DNA of 64,000 bases from NCBI GenBank assembly GCA_949287365.1, contig CASEGC010000062.1, positions 1 to 64,000 on the forward strand. Direction: 5' to 3'. The stretch's first letter is position 1, and the number at the start of each line of letters is the position of its first letter. Both the position numbers and the translations under genes were made by a program. This DNA comes from an uncultured Parabacteroides sp. (GTDB lineage: Bacteria > Bacteroidota > Bacteroidia > Bacteroidales > Tannerellaceae). The notes under the pieces are model-generated. The model was not told the origin of the DNA and ran no database searches. It saw only the letters and a program-made list of their open reading frames with translations. Below, piece after piece: positions 18,104-27,029 of this stretch.

Positions 18104-18562
18104 TTAAAAATTAATATTCAATCCTATTAAAAACGTACGGGTTCTTGGATAGTACTCATAACGATCCATTCCCGGCTCCAAACCAGACAAGTCTACTTCC
18201 GGATCTATACCTTTATATCCCGTAATCGTAAACAAATTCTGAGCGGTAAAATATAATTTCAATTTTGATACCCATGAGCTATCCAGTTTAAAATTATATC
18301 CATAAGAACCGTCCTCCACAAAACGGTCTGAAAAAACAGTGAATCCTTTAAATTCTGGATGCTCTAAGGTAGGCACCAAAATGTTTTTGCCTCCGAAATA
18401 ATTAAATCCTTCATAATACATCCGATGTACATTACAATACGTCGTATCCTATCGCTCCCCTCAACAAGAAGCTTAATTCCCAATTCTTATAACCATAAAC
18501 CCATCATCCGCTGCGTAAGAGAGCAGCGAAACCGAGGCCAAATCGTTTGTTTTTGTATTCAT
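18104..18562 (-). pseudogene. SusC/RagA-like TonB-dependent receptor remnant
   Basis: Only the C-terminal end of a SusC-type receptor (normally about 1000 residues) remains: YFTAQNLFTITGYKGIDPEV and a terminal aromatic strand ending in Phe. A preceding segment in another frame reads GYKNWELSFLLRGAIGYDVL and joins to MYYEGF if one inserted T near 18429 is removed (giving DVLNVHRMYYEG). Between FVEDGSY and GYNFK the usual 10-12 residues are missing. Upstream, an ATG at 18562 opens a short frame that meets this remnant, suggesting a large internal deletion of about 2.5 kb. It is therefore non-functional unless the sequence is wrong. Confidence 0.8.
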
Positions 18563-18677
18563 GAGAATTTCAATTTAAGATTATCACTATCGTTCCTAAC
18601 TCCTTGAAAAATTTTATACCATAGGCCATACGTTTTTATGTTAATGAATCATTTATCTTCGCTCATTTCCGAATAGT

Positions 18678-18685
18678 CAAAAGTA
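18678..18685 (-). promoter_or_regulatory. Putative -7 element of the rus-like operon
   Basis: The minus strand reads TACTTTTG, an exact TAnnTTTG match, about 115 bp upstream of the susC remnant start. It may still drive the intact ribokinase-to-transporter genes. Confidence 0.4.
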
Positions 18686-18854
18686 GATAAGATGAAAAAC
18701 CAAAAAAATATCAATCTGTCTCCTCACGGACAAAGCCAAACAGTGGACAAACCTCCATTTAATCGCATATATAGCTACATATCAACCCGTTAAAAACGAC
18801 AAACAAGCGCATTTCCTTAAACATACGTAAGCCAGATAAAAACAATAGGGAAAA

Positions 18855-19035
18855 TGTTCGATAGCCGGGAAGAAAACTTGAAAAGCCGGCGAAAAAAACC
18901 AGAAACTCCACGGAGAAAAGTCTATCTTTAGACTGCGGATATGTATCTTTAGGCTAAAGATAGAGAAATTCACGACATATAGCGAACTTTTTCATACGGG
19001 GTTCGAAGTTGTCCCTTCTCTTTTTCTTTTTTCCC
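18855..19035. repeat. Repeat element C: shortened 21-bp palindromic array
   Basis: Two TATCTTTAG-type units start at 18923 and 18944, with the same flanking text as element B (ACTCCACGGAGAAAAGTC on the left, GCGAACTTTTTC on the right). It lies in the 620-bp divergent gap between the susC remnant and the next gene. Apart from the two promoter boxes, I see nothing else in that gap. Confidence 0.85.
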
Positions 19036-19099
19036 GTCATTTCGTTAATATTGGTACTATATTCCGTAATCCGTATATGGCGGACCACGATAAAAACCG

Positions 19100-19107
19100 T
19101 ATTTTTG
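19100..19107 (+). promoter_or_regulatory. Putative -7 element
   Basis: TATTTTTG matches TAnnTTTG and lies about 77 bp before the 19184 start. No -33 element was found at the right distance. Confidence 0.4.
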
Positions 19108-19183
19108 TATTGAACGACAAACAGGCTTAAGGTTTGGATGTTCAAGGCCATACAAAATGTCATAACATCAAAAAATTAGGGAA

Positions 19184-20428
19184 ATGAGAACAAACTGGTA
19201 CATTCTTTTCTGCCTTTTCCCGCTGTATTTGATACCGGCGAAGGCTATCGGGCTGCCTAAAGACGACAGCAAGTACGTCACCATCAGCGGCATCGTGAAA
19301 GACAAGTCGGACAAGAAAACGCTGGCATACGCTAACGTGTCCATCTCCGGAGGCACGGAATCCACCGTGACCAACGCCGATGGCGAATTTACCTTCAAGG
19401 TGAAAGAGCCCGTGGAGGAGATAGCCATCGAAGTATCGCATTTGGGATACAATAACAAACGTGTCCGCCTGAAAGAGGGCGATTCCCAATTGCCTACCGT
19501 CTGGCTGACTCCTGCCACGCTGACACTAAGCGAAGTTTTCATTGACGGACGTAACCCTCGCGAGTTGGTGGAAGAAGCCATCCGAAAGATTCCCGCCAAC
19601 TACAGCTCGCAAGCCAACCAACTAACCGGCTTCTATCGGGAAACGGCGCGTAAGCGCAGACGTTACATCAACATAGCCGAAGCCGTTATCGACCTGCACA
19701 AGACTCCTTACACGCAAGATGCCGACCGTGACCGGGTACGCATCCTCAAAGGCCGTCGCCTGCTCAGCCCGAAAGCAAGCGACACGCTGGCGGTAAAGCT
19801 GCTGGGCGGACCGAACGCGTCCATTTATTTGGACGTGGTGAAAAACCCCTACCTGTTACTTAGCCCGGACATCCTCCCGTTCTATGATTTCCACTTGAAA
19901 GAGCCGACCGCCATCGACAAGCGTCCGCAATACGTCGTAAGCTTCACGCCTAACAGCCAACTGCCTTACGCCCTCTATCACGGCACGTTCTACATCGACA
20001 AGGAACGGCTCTCCTTCACCCGCGCCGAGTTCTTCCTCGACATGAGCGACCAGTACAAAGCCACGCAGGCCATCCTGCGCCGTAAGCCCTTCGGCCTGCG
20101 TTTCAAGCCAGTCGAGGTCGCCTATCAGGTAAACTATATCGACCACGAGGGAAAAACCTATCTCAACTATGTCCGCAACGAAATCCGTTTCAAATGCGAC
20201 TGGCGACGCAAACTGTTCTCCACCAGTTATGCGGTCGTGTCGGAAATGGTGGTGACAGACATCAAACCGTCCGTCTCCAACATTCCTGCCCGCGAAGCCT
20301 TCGGGAAAAACCAAATCCTTTCCGATGACGCCGCGTTGTTTTTCGACAAGGATTTTTGGGGGAATTATAACATCATCAAACCGGACGAATCACTGGAAAA
20401 GGCGGTGAAACGGTTACGGAAAAAGTAA
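19184..20428 (+). CDS. CarboxypepD_reg-like domain protein
   Basis: A 414-residue exported protein. A signal peptide covers about 1-22. Residues about 30-110 form a carboxypeptidase regulatory-like beta-sandwich (SGIVKDKSDKKTLAYANVSI, then TNADGEFTFKV), the same fold that precedes TonB receptors. The remainder, from about 120 (PRELVEEAIRKIPANYS), resembles Bacteroidetes proteins of the DUF5686 type. Probably envelope-located; function unknown. It ends in a convergent gap containing a 22-bp repeat array. Confidence 0.75.
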   Translation: MRTNWYILFCLFPLYLIPAKAIGLPKDDSKYVTISGIVKDKSDKKTLAYANVSISGGTESTVTNADGEFTFKVKEPVEEIAIEVSHLGYNNKRVRLKEGDSQLPTVWLTPATLTLSEVFIDGRNPRELVEEAIRKIPANYSSQANQLTGFYRETARKRRRYINIAEAVIDLHKTPYTQDADRDRVRILKGRRLLSPKASDTLAVKLLGGPNASIYLDVVKNPYLLLSPDILPFYDFHLKEPTAIDKRPQYVVSFTPNSQLPYALYHGTFYIDKERLSFTRAEFFLDMSDQYKATQAILRRKPFGLRFKPVEVAYQVNYIDHEGKTYLNYVRNEIRFKCDWRRKLFSTSYAVVSEMVVTDIKPSVSNIPAREAFGKNQILSDDAALFFDKDFWGNYNIIKPDESLEKAVKRLRKK

Positions 20429-20431
20429 CAA

Positions 20432-20520
20432 AAAAACACGTACGTGTCTTTGAAAGAAGACGTACGTGTTTCTGAAAAAGGTCGCTCGTGTTTCCGAAAA
20501 AAGACGTGCGTGTTTTCCTC
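20432..20520. repeat. 22-bp tandem array, CGTACG/CGTG type
   Basis: CGTG recurs at 20443, 20465, 20487 and 20509, an exact 22-bp period. Units read ACGTACGTGT followed by a TTTGAAAGAAG-like A-rich spacer; the first unit contains the palindrome ACACGTACGTGT. The array fills the convergent gap between the CarboxypepD_reg and CMD-cupin genes. Confidence 0.85.
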
Positions 20521-20528
20521 TTACCGGC

Positions 20529-21350
20529 TTATCGCTCCAGCCGGTCATACTCCTCGTCACTCACCGGCTCCAGCCACTCGTTGGAGGTATTCTCACCGGG
20601 AATCTCGAAAGCGAGATGGGCGAACCAGCTGTCAGCCGCCGCGCCATGCCAATGCTTCACGTTGGCGGGGATATGAATCACGTCGCCCGGAAGCATCCTG
20701 ACGGCGGGCTTTCCCTCCTCTTGATACCAACCGCGGCCCGCCACGCATACCAACGTCTGTCCACCTCCTTTCGTGGCGCGATGGACATGCCAGTTGTTAC
20801 GGCAACGCGGCTCGAAAGTGACGTTGGAGAAAGGGACCTGCTCCGTGGAGACACGCGCCAAGTAGCTGTTGCCGATGAAATACTTGGCGTAGGCGGTGTT
20901 CGGCTCGCCGATGGGGAAAATCATCTCACGCTGGAAAGCCGCCTTGCCGTTGTCGGCGGCCACGTCATCCGCCCATACCTCTTTCGCCATCCGGAATGCG
21001 CCCCAAGCGTTAGGCCATCCGGCATAAAAAGCCACGTGAGTAAGCAACTCTGAGATTTCCAAGCGGCTGACGCCGTTTCGCTTGGCGAACTGTAAATGAT
21101 GGGTAAGCGACGAATCGATAATCCCCTTCCCCACCAGCGTGGCGATGGTAATCATGCTGCGGTCATGCGGGCTCAAGCCTGGACGATTCCATACCTCCCC
21201 GAACAAGATGTCGTCGTTCACCTTGGCGAACTCGGGAGCGAACTCACTCAATTGCGCGCGACCCGCCGTTTGCGTAATCTTTTCTTGTGCCATAATGTAC
21301 TGCGTGTTAATGATTGAAACAATCCAAAGTAAAATCCATGCTTTTCTCAT
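20529..21350 (-). CDS. Carboxymuconolactone decarboxylase-cupin fusion, exported
   Basis: A 273-residue protein with an N-terminal signal-like segment (about 1-21). Residues about 45-135 match the carboxymuconolactone decarboxylase/AhpD-like fold (SMITIATLVGKG, LTHVAFYAGWPNA). Residues about 170-265 form a cupin with the metal-binding pattern NWHVHR...GEG-like turn...HIPANVKHWHGA. This CMD-cupin fusion is widespread in gut Bacteroidetes; it is probably an oxidoreductase-associated enzyme of unknown substrate. It is divergent from the AraC regulator, with a 12-bp inverted repeat shared by the two promoters, so regulation by that protein is plausible. Confidence 0.85.
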   Translation of the reverse strand: MRKAWILLWIVSIINTQYIMAQEKITQTAGRAQLSEFAPEFAKVNDDILFGEVWNRPGLSPHDRSMITIATLVGKGIIDSSLTHHLQFAKRNGVSRLEISELLTHVAFYAGWPNAWGAFRMAKEVWADDVAADNGKAAFQREMIFPIGEPNTAYAKYFIGNSYLARVSTEQVPFSNVTFEPRCRNNWHVHRATKGGGQTLVCVAGRGWYQEEGKPAVRMLPGDVIHIPANVKHWHGAAADSWFAHLAFEIPGENTSNEWLEPVSDEEYDRLER

Positions 21351-21361
21351 ATCTCTTCCTT

Positions 21362-21491
21362 GTTTATCGCGAAGTTAAGATATCCACCTCGCGTCAGCGT
21401 AATATAAATCACGGATGTTTGTACCCTTTTTACGGATTTCGGAGAGGCGGGCGAGGCCTTTCGGCCGAAAATGTTTACTTTCGCGATAAAC
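21362..21491. promoter_or_regulatory. Inverted repeat spanning divergent CMD-cupin/araC promoters
   Basis: GTTTATCGCGAA at 21362-21373 is repeated as its exact complement TTCGCGATAAAC at 21480-21491. Each copy overlaps the -7-like box of one gene (TAACTTCG on the minus strand at 21370-21377; TACTTTCG on the plus strand at 21476-21483). This arrangement could be an operator for the AraC-type regulator (inference). Confidence 0.5.
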
Positions 21492-21513
21492 GATACAGAA
21501 AGTCTACGTCATT

Positions 21514-22419
21514 ATGGAGGAAAATTGGATACAGATGGATTCGGTGGAGACGTATAACGAGCTGTTCGGACTGGAGACGCTCCATCCGCTGGTAAGCGTC
21601 ATCGACCTGTCCGAGGCCACTCGCTTTCCCTCGCGTCTTACGATTCGCTACGGTGTGTACGCCTTGTTCTTGAAAGACAGCTGGTGTGGCGATATCCGCT
21701 ACGGTAGGCAGGTGTACGATTATCAGGAGGGGACAATCGTCAGTTTCGCTCCCGGGCAGGTGGCGGAGACGGTGATGGCCGAAGGCGTGAGGCCGAAAGC
21801 GCAAGGTATCTTGTTTCATCCGGACCTGATCAAGGGAACGTCGCTCGGACAAGAAATCAAGTCCTACACCTTCTTTTCCTACCGCTCCACGGAAGCGTTG
21901 CACCTCTCGGAGGAGGAGAAACGAATCGTGCAAGATTGCCTCACCAAGACGAGGCGCGAGCTCACCCACCCCATCGACAAGTTGAGTCGCCGGCTCATCG
22001 CCCGTAACATACAACTCCTGCTGGATTACTGTATGCGCTTCTACAACCGCCAGTTCGTCACCCGCGAGAAGGTGAACAGGGACATATTGACCCGTTTCGA
22101 GACACTGCTCGACGATTATTTCCAAGGCGACAAGGCCCGGACCGATGGACTGCCGACCGTACGCCATTTCGCCGACGCGGTCTGCCTATCGCCCAACTAT
22201 TTCGGTGACCTAATCAAGAAGGAGACCGGGAAGACGGCGCAAGAGCATATCCAAGAAAAGATTATCGACATCGCCAAGGAAAAACTGTTAGGTTCGAAGA
22301 TGGCGGTCAACCAAGTGGCATACGAGCTGGGGTTCCAATATTCCCAACATTTCAATCGGATATTCAAGCGGAACGTGGGCCTGTCACCCAACGAGTATAG
22401 GAGAATTTCGGAAGGATAA
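21514..22419 (+). CDS. AraC-family transcriptional regulator
   Basis: A 301-residue regulator. The N-terminal 180 residues form a cupin-like sensor; the C-terminal 100 residues hold two helix-turn-helix motifs with FADAVCLSPNYFGDLIKKETG and the family signature VAYELGFQYSQHFNRIFKRNVGLSPNEYR. It binds DNA and probably controls the divergent CMD-cupin gene and perhaps itself. A small lipoprotein gene follows after 12 bp and may be co-transcribed. Confidence 0.92.
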   Translation: MEENWIQMDSVETYNELFGLETLHPLVSVIDLSEATRFPSRLTIRYGVYALFLKDSWCGDIRYGRQVYDYQEGTIVSFAPGQVAETVMAEGVRPKAQGILFHPDLIKGTSLGQEIKSYTFFSYRSTEALHLSEEEKRIVQDCLTKTRRELTHPIDKLSRRLIARNIQLLLDYCMRFYNRQFVTREKVNRDILTRFETLLDDYFQGDKARTDGLPTVRHFADAVCLSPNYFGDLIKKETGKTAQEHIQEKIIDIAKEKLLGSKMAVNQVAYELGFQYSQHFNRIFKRNVGLSPNEYRRISEG

Positions 22420-22431
22420 AAAGTGACGCGA

Positions 22432-22842
22432 ATGAGGAGCGTATTGAAAATAGGGATAGGAATAACGCTGGCCGTGACGTTAGCCGCCTGCGGTAAGGAG
22501 AACGAGAGCGCTTTAGAGGGAAAATGGCAACTGAAAACGGTGGAGACGGATGGCCTCGCGCGAAAGGTGGACACGGTATGGTACAATTTCCAGACCTCCC
22601 TCTTCGAATATCAAATGTATGACCCGACGACAGACACGTATCGCTGGAACTACGGTTTCAACACGCTCAACGCCGACGGCACGCTGGAGCTGGAACTAAT
22701 CCATTACGGGAAACCCTTGGAAGAGTTCTTGCCCTATACGGATTGGACCTCCCCAAAACGGACGTTCACCATCGAACACGCTTCTTCCGGGAAACTTATC
22801 TTGAGCGACAACGGGAAAACCTATTCTTTCGAGAAATTCTGA
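22432..22842 (+). CDS. Lipocalin-like lipoprotein
   Basis: A 136-residue lipoprotein with a lipobox (TLAAC). The mature part starts ALEGKWQLKTVE, the G-x-W pattern of the Bacteroidetes lipocalin-like domain families, and ends with a hydrophobic strand (LILSDNGKTYSFEKF). It may bind a small hydrophobic ligand; function unknown. The ATG at 22432 is preferred over an upstream GTG. It is downstream of the AraC gene and ends before a 22-bp repeat array. Confidence 0.7.
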   Translation: MRSVLKIGIGITLAVTLAACGKENESALEGKWQLKTVETDGLARKVDTVWYNFQTSLFEYQMYDPTTDTYRWNYGFNTLNADGTLELELIHYGKPLEEFLPYTDWTSPKRTFTIEHASSGKLILSDNGKTYSFEKF

Positions 22843-22874
22843 AACAAGAAGAAAAAAGCCTGATTAGAAAACAT

Positions 22875-22968
22875 TTTCCCCCTTCGAATAAAAATAAAAT
22901 TCCCTTCGAAAGAAAAATAAATTTCTTCCGAAGGGAACTCTAATTTCTTTCGAAAGGAAAAATATCGT
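22875..22968. repeat. 22-bp tandem array, TTCG-AA type
   Basis: The central CG of TTCGAA/TTCCGAA recurs at 22885, 22907, 22929 and 22951, an exact 22-bp period. The first units are AT-rich (CCCTTCGAAAGAAAAATAAA); later ones are inverted-like (CTTCCGAAGGGAA), so the transcript can fold. It fills the convergent gap between the lipoprotein and ybaK genes. Related arrays occur at 31.6 kb and inside the M1 peptidase gene at 49.2 kb. Confidence 0.85.
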
Positions 22969-22971
22969 TCT

Positions 22972-23463
22972 CTAACGGATGTCAGCTACCAAATCCGCAG
23001 GGATAGCGTTAGCCGCTTGGATAAGGTCGCCGGGGGCGATTTGAATTTGCAACCCACGCTGGCCAGCGCTCACGAAAATAAAGTCGAAGGCAGCGGCCGT
23101 CTGATGGATATAAGTCAGGAAACGTTTCTTCATGCCAATGGGCGAGCAACCGCCACGGATATATCCCGTCAGAGGCAACAACTCCTTCACCGGAATCATC
23201 TCGCACTTCTTGTTTCCGGACACTTTAGCCGCCTTTTTCAAATCCACCTCGTCCGCTCCGGGAATCACGCAGACCAGATAACCGTTTTTATCTCCATGAA
23301 GCACCAGCGTCTTGAACACCTGCTCCACATTCTCGCCCAATTGTTCCGCCACATGCGTAGCGCTCAGGTCGTTCTCATCCACCTCGTAAGGTACGAGCCG
23401 ATAAGCGATTCCCGCCTTATCGAGCAGCCGCGCCACGTTCGTCTTGTTTATCTTCTCTTTCAT
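22972..23463 (-). CDS. ybaK: Cys-tRNA(Pro) deacylase YbaK
   Basis: A 163-residue YbaK/EbsC-family trans-editing enzyme that hydrolyses Cys mischarged on tRNA-Pro. The fold is indicated by TLVLHGDKNGYLVCVIPGADEVDLKKAAK, where the conserved Lys sits near residue 47-50, and by YIRGGCSPIGMKKR near 100. Full length. Its start overlaps the tex stop by 4 bp, so the two are translationally linked. Confidence 0.92.
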   Translation of the reverse strand: MKEKINKTNVARLLDKAGIAYRLVPYEVDENDLSATHVAEQLGENVEQVFKTLVLHGDKNGYLVCVIPGADEVDLKKAAKVSGNKKCEMIPVKELLPLTGYIRGGCSPIGMKKRFLTYIHQTAAAFDFIFVSAGQRGLQIQIAPGDLIQAANAIPADLVADIR

Positions 23464-25592
23464 TCCTCCAGTCCTTTCATTGATAATTGAACCCGCTTAC
23501 GGCCAAGGTCCACGCCGATTACTTTCACCTTCACATGTTGATGGATAGAGACCACCCGCGTAGGGTCGCTCACGAAACGATTCGCCATCTCCGAGATGTG
23601 TACCAATCCGTTCTCCTTGATGCCGATATCGACAAAGCAACCGAAATTGGTGATGTTAGTCACGATGCCCGGCAAGAGTTGTCCCACCTTCAAGTCTTCG
23701 ATAGTCTTCACGCTGGGGTCGAAGGCGAATATCCGTATGCCCCGCCTTGGGTCGCGCCCCGGCTTGTCCAGTTCCTCCATGATATCCTTCAACGTAGGCA
23801 TCCCCACCTTGTCCGTCACGTAATCCTCCAGCCTCAAGCGTTTTTTCAGTTCCTTGTCGGCGATTAGTTCCGCCACGGAACGACCCAAGTCTTTCGCCAT
23901 ACGCTCCACGATGGGATAACTCTCCGGGTGGACAGCGGAATTGTCCAGCGGGTTCGCTCCACCGGGAATCCGAAGGAAACCGGCGCATTGCTCAAACGCC
24001 TTCTCGCCCATACGAGGCACCTTCATCAGTTCTTTCCGGGAAGAGAAAGGACCATGCTCGGCACGATAACTCACGATGTTACGCGCCAACGCGGGACCAA
24101 GCCCGGAGACGTAGGCCAACAGGTGCGAACTCGCCGTATTCACGTCCACGCCCACGAGATTTACGCAACTCTCCACGGTCTGGTCAAGACTCTTTTTCAA
24201 GGCGGTCTGGTCCACATCATGCTGGTATTGTCCCACGCCGATACTCTTGGGGTCTATCTTCACCAATTCCGCCAGCGGGTCCATGAGTCGTCGTCCGATA
24301 CTTACCGCGCCACGCACGGTGACATCATAGTCGGGGAACTCCTCTCTCGCCACTTTGGAGGCGGAATAAACAGACGCGCCATTCTCGCTGACGACAAAGA
24401 CCCGCACCTCACGGTCGAACCGGATATCGGTGACAAACGCCTCGGTCTCACGGCTCGCCGTGCCATTGCCGATGGCAATCGCCTCGATGCCATACGCCGC
24501 CACCAACTGGGCGACCTTCGCCGCCGCCTTGCCTTTCTCATTACGAGGCGGATGCGGATAGATAGCCTCGTTATGCAAGAGATTCCCTTGCGCATCAAGG
24601 CAGACCACTTTACAGCCAGTACGATAGCCAGGGTCGATGCCCATCACCCGCTTCTGTCCAAGCGGTGGAGCCAACAACAATTGGCGCAGGTTCTCGGCGA
24701 ATACTCGAATCGCCTCCTCGTCAGCCCTCGTCTTACTGAGATTGGCGAACTCGGTCTCGATAGCCGGCTTACGCAACCGCTTGAACGAATCATCCACCGC
24801 GGCGGCCACTTCATCCGAGGCCTCACCCCGCCCTCGTACGAAATGACGCTTCAGGCGATCCACACAAGAATCGCTATCCGGTGAAATCGACACCCGCAGG
24901 ATACCTTCCGCCTCTCCCCTCCGAAGCGCCAACAGACGATGCGAACCAATCCGTCGCAACGACTCGGAAAAATCGAAATAATCCCTATACTTTGCACCCT
25001 CTTCCTCTTTTCCCTTGATGACCTTGGATATGATGACCGCCGTCCGGGCGAACGACTGACGCACGACGTTCCGTACCTCCTCGTCCTCGCTAATCCATTC
25101 GGCGATGATGTCACGTGCGCCCCGTAAGGCCTCCTCCGCATCTCTCACCTCACCTTTAATAAAGCTCACGACCCGTCCGGATAAATATCGCTCTTTCTGG
25201 GCGAGGATGAGAGTCGCCAAAGGTTCAAGCCCCTTCTTCCGAGCGATTTCCGCCCTCGTGACTCGTTTGGGTTTATAAGGGAGATACAAATCCTCTATCT
25301 CTACACTGTCCCACGACTCCTCGATGCGCCTTCGTAGCTCGGGCGAGAGTTTTCCCTGCTCTTCAATCGTAGAGAGAATCGTCTCCTTACGCCAAGCGAG
25401 TTCCGTCAATCGCTCCAATTGGTCCTTAATGGCACCGATTCGCACCTCATCCAACCCGCCGGTCATCTCTTTCCGATAACGGCTAATGAAAGGTATCGTG
25501 GCTCCCTCGCCAAAGAGCCTGGCCGTCCGTTCCACTTGCCCCTCCGAAATTTGGAGCGAACGGGCGATAAGCGTATGGAAAATGTCTGTCAT
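23460..25592 (-). CDS. tex: Tex-family RNA-binding transcription accessory protein
   Basis: A 710-residue cytosolic protein. The N-terminal Tex domain includes FISRYRKEMTGGLDE; the central YqgF/RNase-H-like domain contains GIDPGYRTGCKVVCLDAQG; a helix-hairpin-helix region follows (GPALARNIVSYR, RKELMKVPRMGEKAFEQ); and a C-terminal S1 domain (about 635-705) reads LLPGIVTNITNFGCFVDIG. Tex binds nucleic acid and affects transcription. Length is typical. It is first of a two-gene operon with ybaK and divergent from folC. Confidence 0.95.
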   Translation of the reverse strand: MTDIFHTLIARSLQISEGQVERTARLFGEGATIPFISRYRKEMTGGLDEVRIGAIKDQLERLTELAWRKETILSTIEEQGKLSPELRRRIEESWDSVEIEDLYLPYKPKRVTRAEIARKKGLEPLATLILAQKERYLSGRVVSFIKGEVRDAEEALRGARDIIAEWISEDEEVRNVVRQSFARTAVIISKVIKGKEEEGAKYRDYFDFSESLRRIGSHRLLALRRGEAEGILRVSISPDSDSCVDRLKRHFVRGRGEASDEVAAAVDDSFKRLRKPAIETEFANLSKTRADEEAIRVFAENLRQLLLAPPLGQKRVMGIDPGYRTGCKVVCLDAQGNLLHNEAIYPHPPRNEKGKAAAKVAQLVAAYGIEAIAIGNGTASRETEAFVTDIRFDREVRVFVVSENGASVYSASKVAREEFPDYDVTVRGAVSIGRRLMDPLAELVKIDPKSIGVGQYQHDVDQTALKKSLDQTVESCVNLVGVDVNTASSHLLAYVSGLGPALARNIVSYRAEHGPFSSRKELMKVPRMGEKAFEQCAGFLRIPGGANPLDNSAVHPESYPIVERMAKDLGRSVAELIADKELKKRLRLEDYVTDKVGMPTLKDIMEELDKPGRDPRRGIRIFAFDPSVKTIEDLKVGQLLPGIVTNITNFGCFVDIGIKENGLVHISEMANRFVSDPTRVVSIHQHVKVKVIGVDLGRKRVQLSMKGLEE

Positions 25593-25710
25593 TCTTCCTA
25601 AATATTACGTGTTTCTTGGCGCGAAGATAAGGAATAGGCATCCTATATCGACTCAATCCAACGAAAAATAGCTACATTCGCGTCATCTAAACGCATTGGG
25701 AAGACAAAAA

Positions 25711-27015
25711 ATGACATACGAGGAAACTCTACATTATCTATATAACAGCACGCCCGTTTTCGAACGGAGTGGCGCTTCCGCCTACAAACCTGGGTTGGAC
25801 ACCAGTATCGCTTTGGACGATTATCTGGGAAATCCGCATAAGGCATACCAAACCATCCATGTGGCAGGGACGAACGGTAAAGGCTCGGTCAGCCATCTAT
25901 TGGCGGCTATCCTCCGACAATCCGGTTTTAGGGTTGGGCTATACACCTCACCGCACCTCGTAGATTTCAGGGAACGAATCCGGGTAAACGGGAAAATGAT
26001 CCCCAAGGAATACGTGACCGAATTCGTGGAACGTCACCGAAGCTTCTTCGAGCCGCTCCATCCTTCCTTTTTCGAACTGGCCTCCAGCATGGCTTTCGAC
26101 TATTTTCGAGAGAGCGAAGTGGATTACGCCATCATCGAAGTGGGGCTTGGAGGCCGTTTAGACAGCACGAACATCATCACGCCAATATTGAGTGTCATTA
26201 CTAACATCAGCCTCGACCATACGGCATTATTAGGCGACACGGAAGAGAAAATAGCGGTAGAAAAGGCGGGTATCATTAAAAAAGGCGTTCCCGTATTGCT
26301 CGGAGAGGCAGACAAACACTCGATATATGAAGTATTCGAACGTACGGCAAAACAGATGAAAGCTCCATTCCATTATGCCCGACGGATGGGAGTGATAAAC
26401 GGAGACTGCCAACTGACCGTAGGAGGAAAATGGTTCATCTCCTCAACCGAATACGGTAAACTGGAAGACGAGCTGGGAGGCGAGGCACAAGTGAACAATG
26501 CCGTCACCACCTTAGCGGCGGTTCATCTGTTGCGTTCGGCATCGAACGTCGATATCCTTCCGGAAGCGGTGCATGAGGGATTCGCCCACGTGACACGACT
26601 GACCGGACTGATGGGGCGTTGGCAAACGCTCCAAACCAAGCCAACGGTGATTGTCGACACGGGCCACAACGTGGGTGGATGGAAACATATCGCGGAACAC
26701 CTAAACATCTTGCGTCCATATTTCGGCCAACTACACATGATAGTTGGCATGATGGCGGATAAGGACATAGACGGCGTAATGGCACTGATGCCCACCGATG
26801 CCTCTTATTATTTTACCCAAGCCTCCACACCAAGAGCCATGCCGGTCGGTGAGTTCGCGGCGAAAGCGACGCGACACGGCTTGTCCGGTTCCGCCTATAA
26901 AACCGTGGGCGAGGCTATAGATGAAACATTAAGCCGTGCCAAAGAAAACGACTTGGTTTTTATCGGTGGCAGTACATTCGTCGTAGCGGACGCATTTTTG
27001 AAATTTGGAATTTAA
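25711..27015 (+). CDS. folC: Folylpolyglutamate/dihydrofolate synthase FolC
   Basis: A 434-residue Mur-ligase-fold enzyme that adds glutamate to dihydropteroate and folates. The P-loop GTNGKGSVSHL is near residues 50-60, followed by YTSPHLVDFRERIRVNG (omega loop), DYAIIEVGLGGRLDSTN and the C-terminal GRWQTLQTKPTVIVDTGHN. The ATG at 25711 is used; an in-frame TTG lies 15 bp upstream. A TACATTCG -7-like box at about 25672-25679 probably drives it. The downstream MFS gene starts 14 bp later. Confidence 0.93.
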   Translation: MTYEETLHYLYNSTPVFERSGASAYKPGLDTSIALDDYLGNPHKAYQTIHVAGTNGKGSVSHLLAAILRQSGFRVGLYTSPHLVDFRERIRVNGKMIPKEYVTEFVERHRSFFEPLHPSFFELASSMAFDYFRESEVDYAIIEVGLGGRLDSTNIITPILSVITNISLDHTALLGDTEEKIAVEKAGIIKKGVPVLLGEADKHSIYEVFERTAKQMKAPFHYARRMGVINGDCQLTVGGKWFISSTEYGKLEDELGGEAQVNNAVTTLAAVHLLRSASNVDILPEAVHEGFAHVTRLTGLMGRWQTLQTKPTVIVDTGHNVGGWKHIAEHLNILRPYFGQLHMIVGMMADKDIDGVMALMPTDASYYFTQASTPRAMPVGEFAAKATRHGLSGSAYKTVGEAIDETLSRAKENDLVFIGGSTFVVADAFLKFGI

Positions 27016-27029
27016 AATTTAAGAATATC

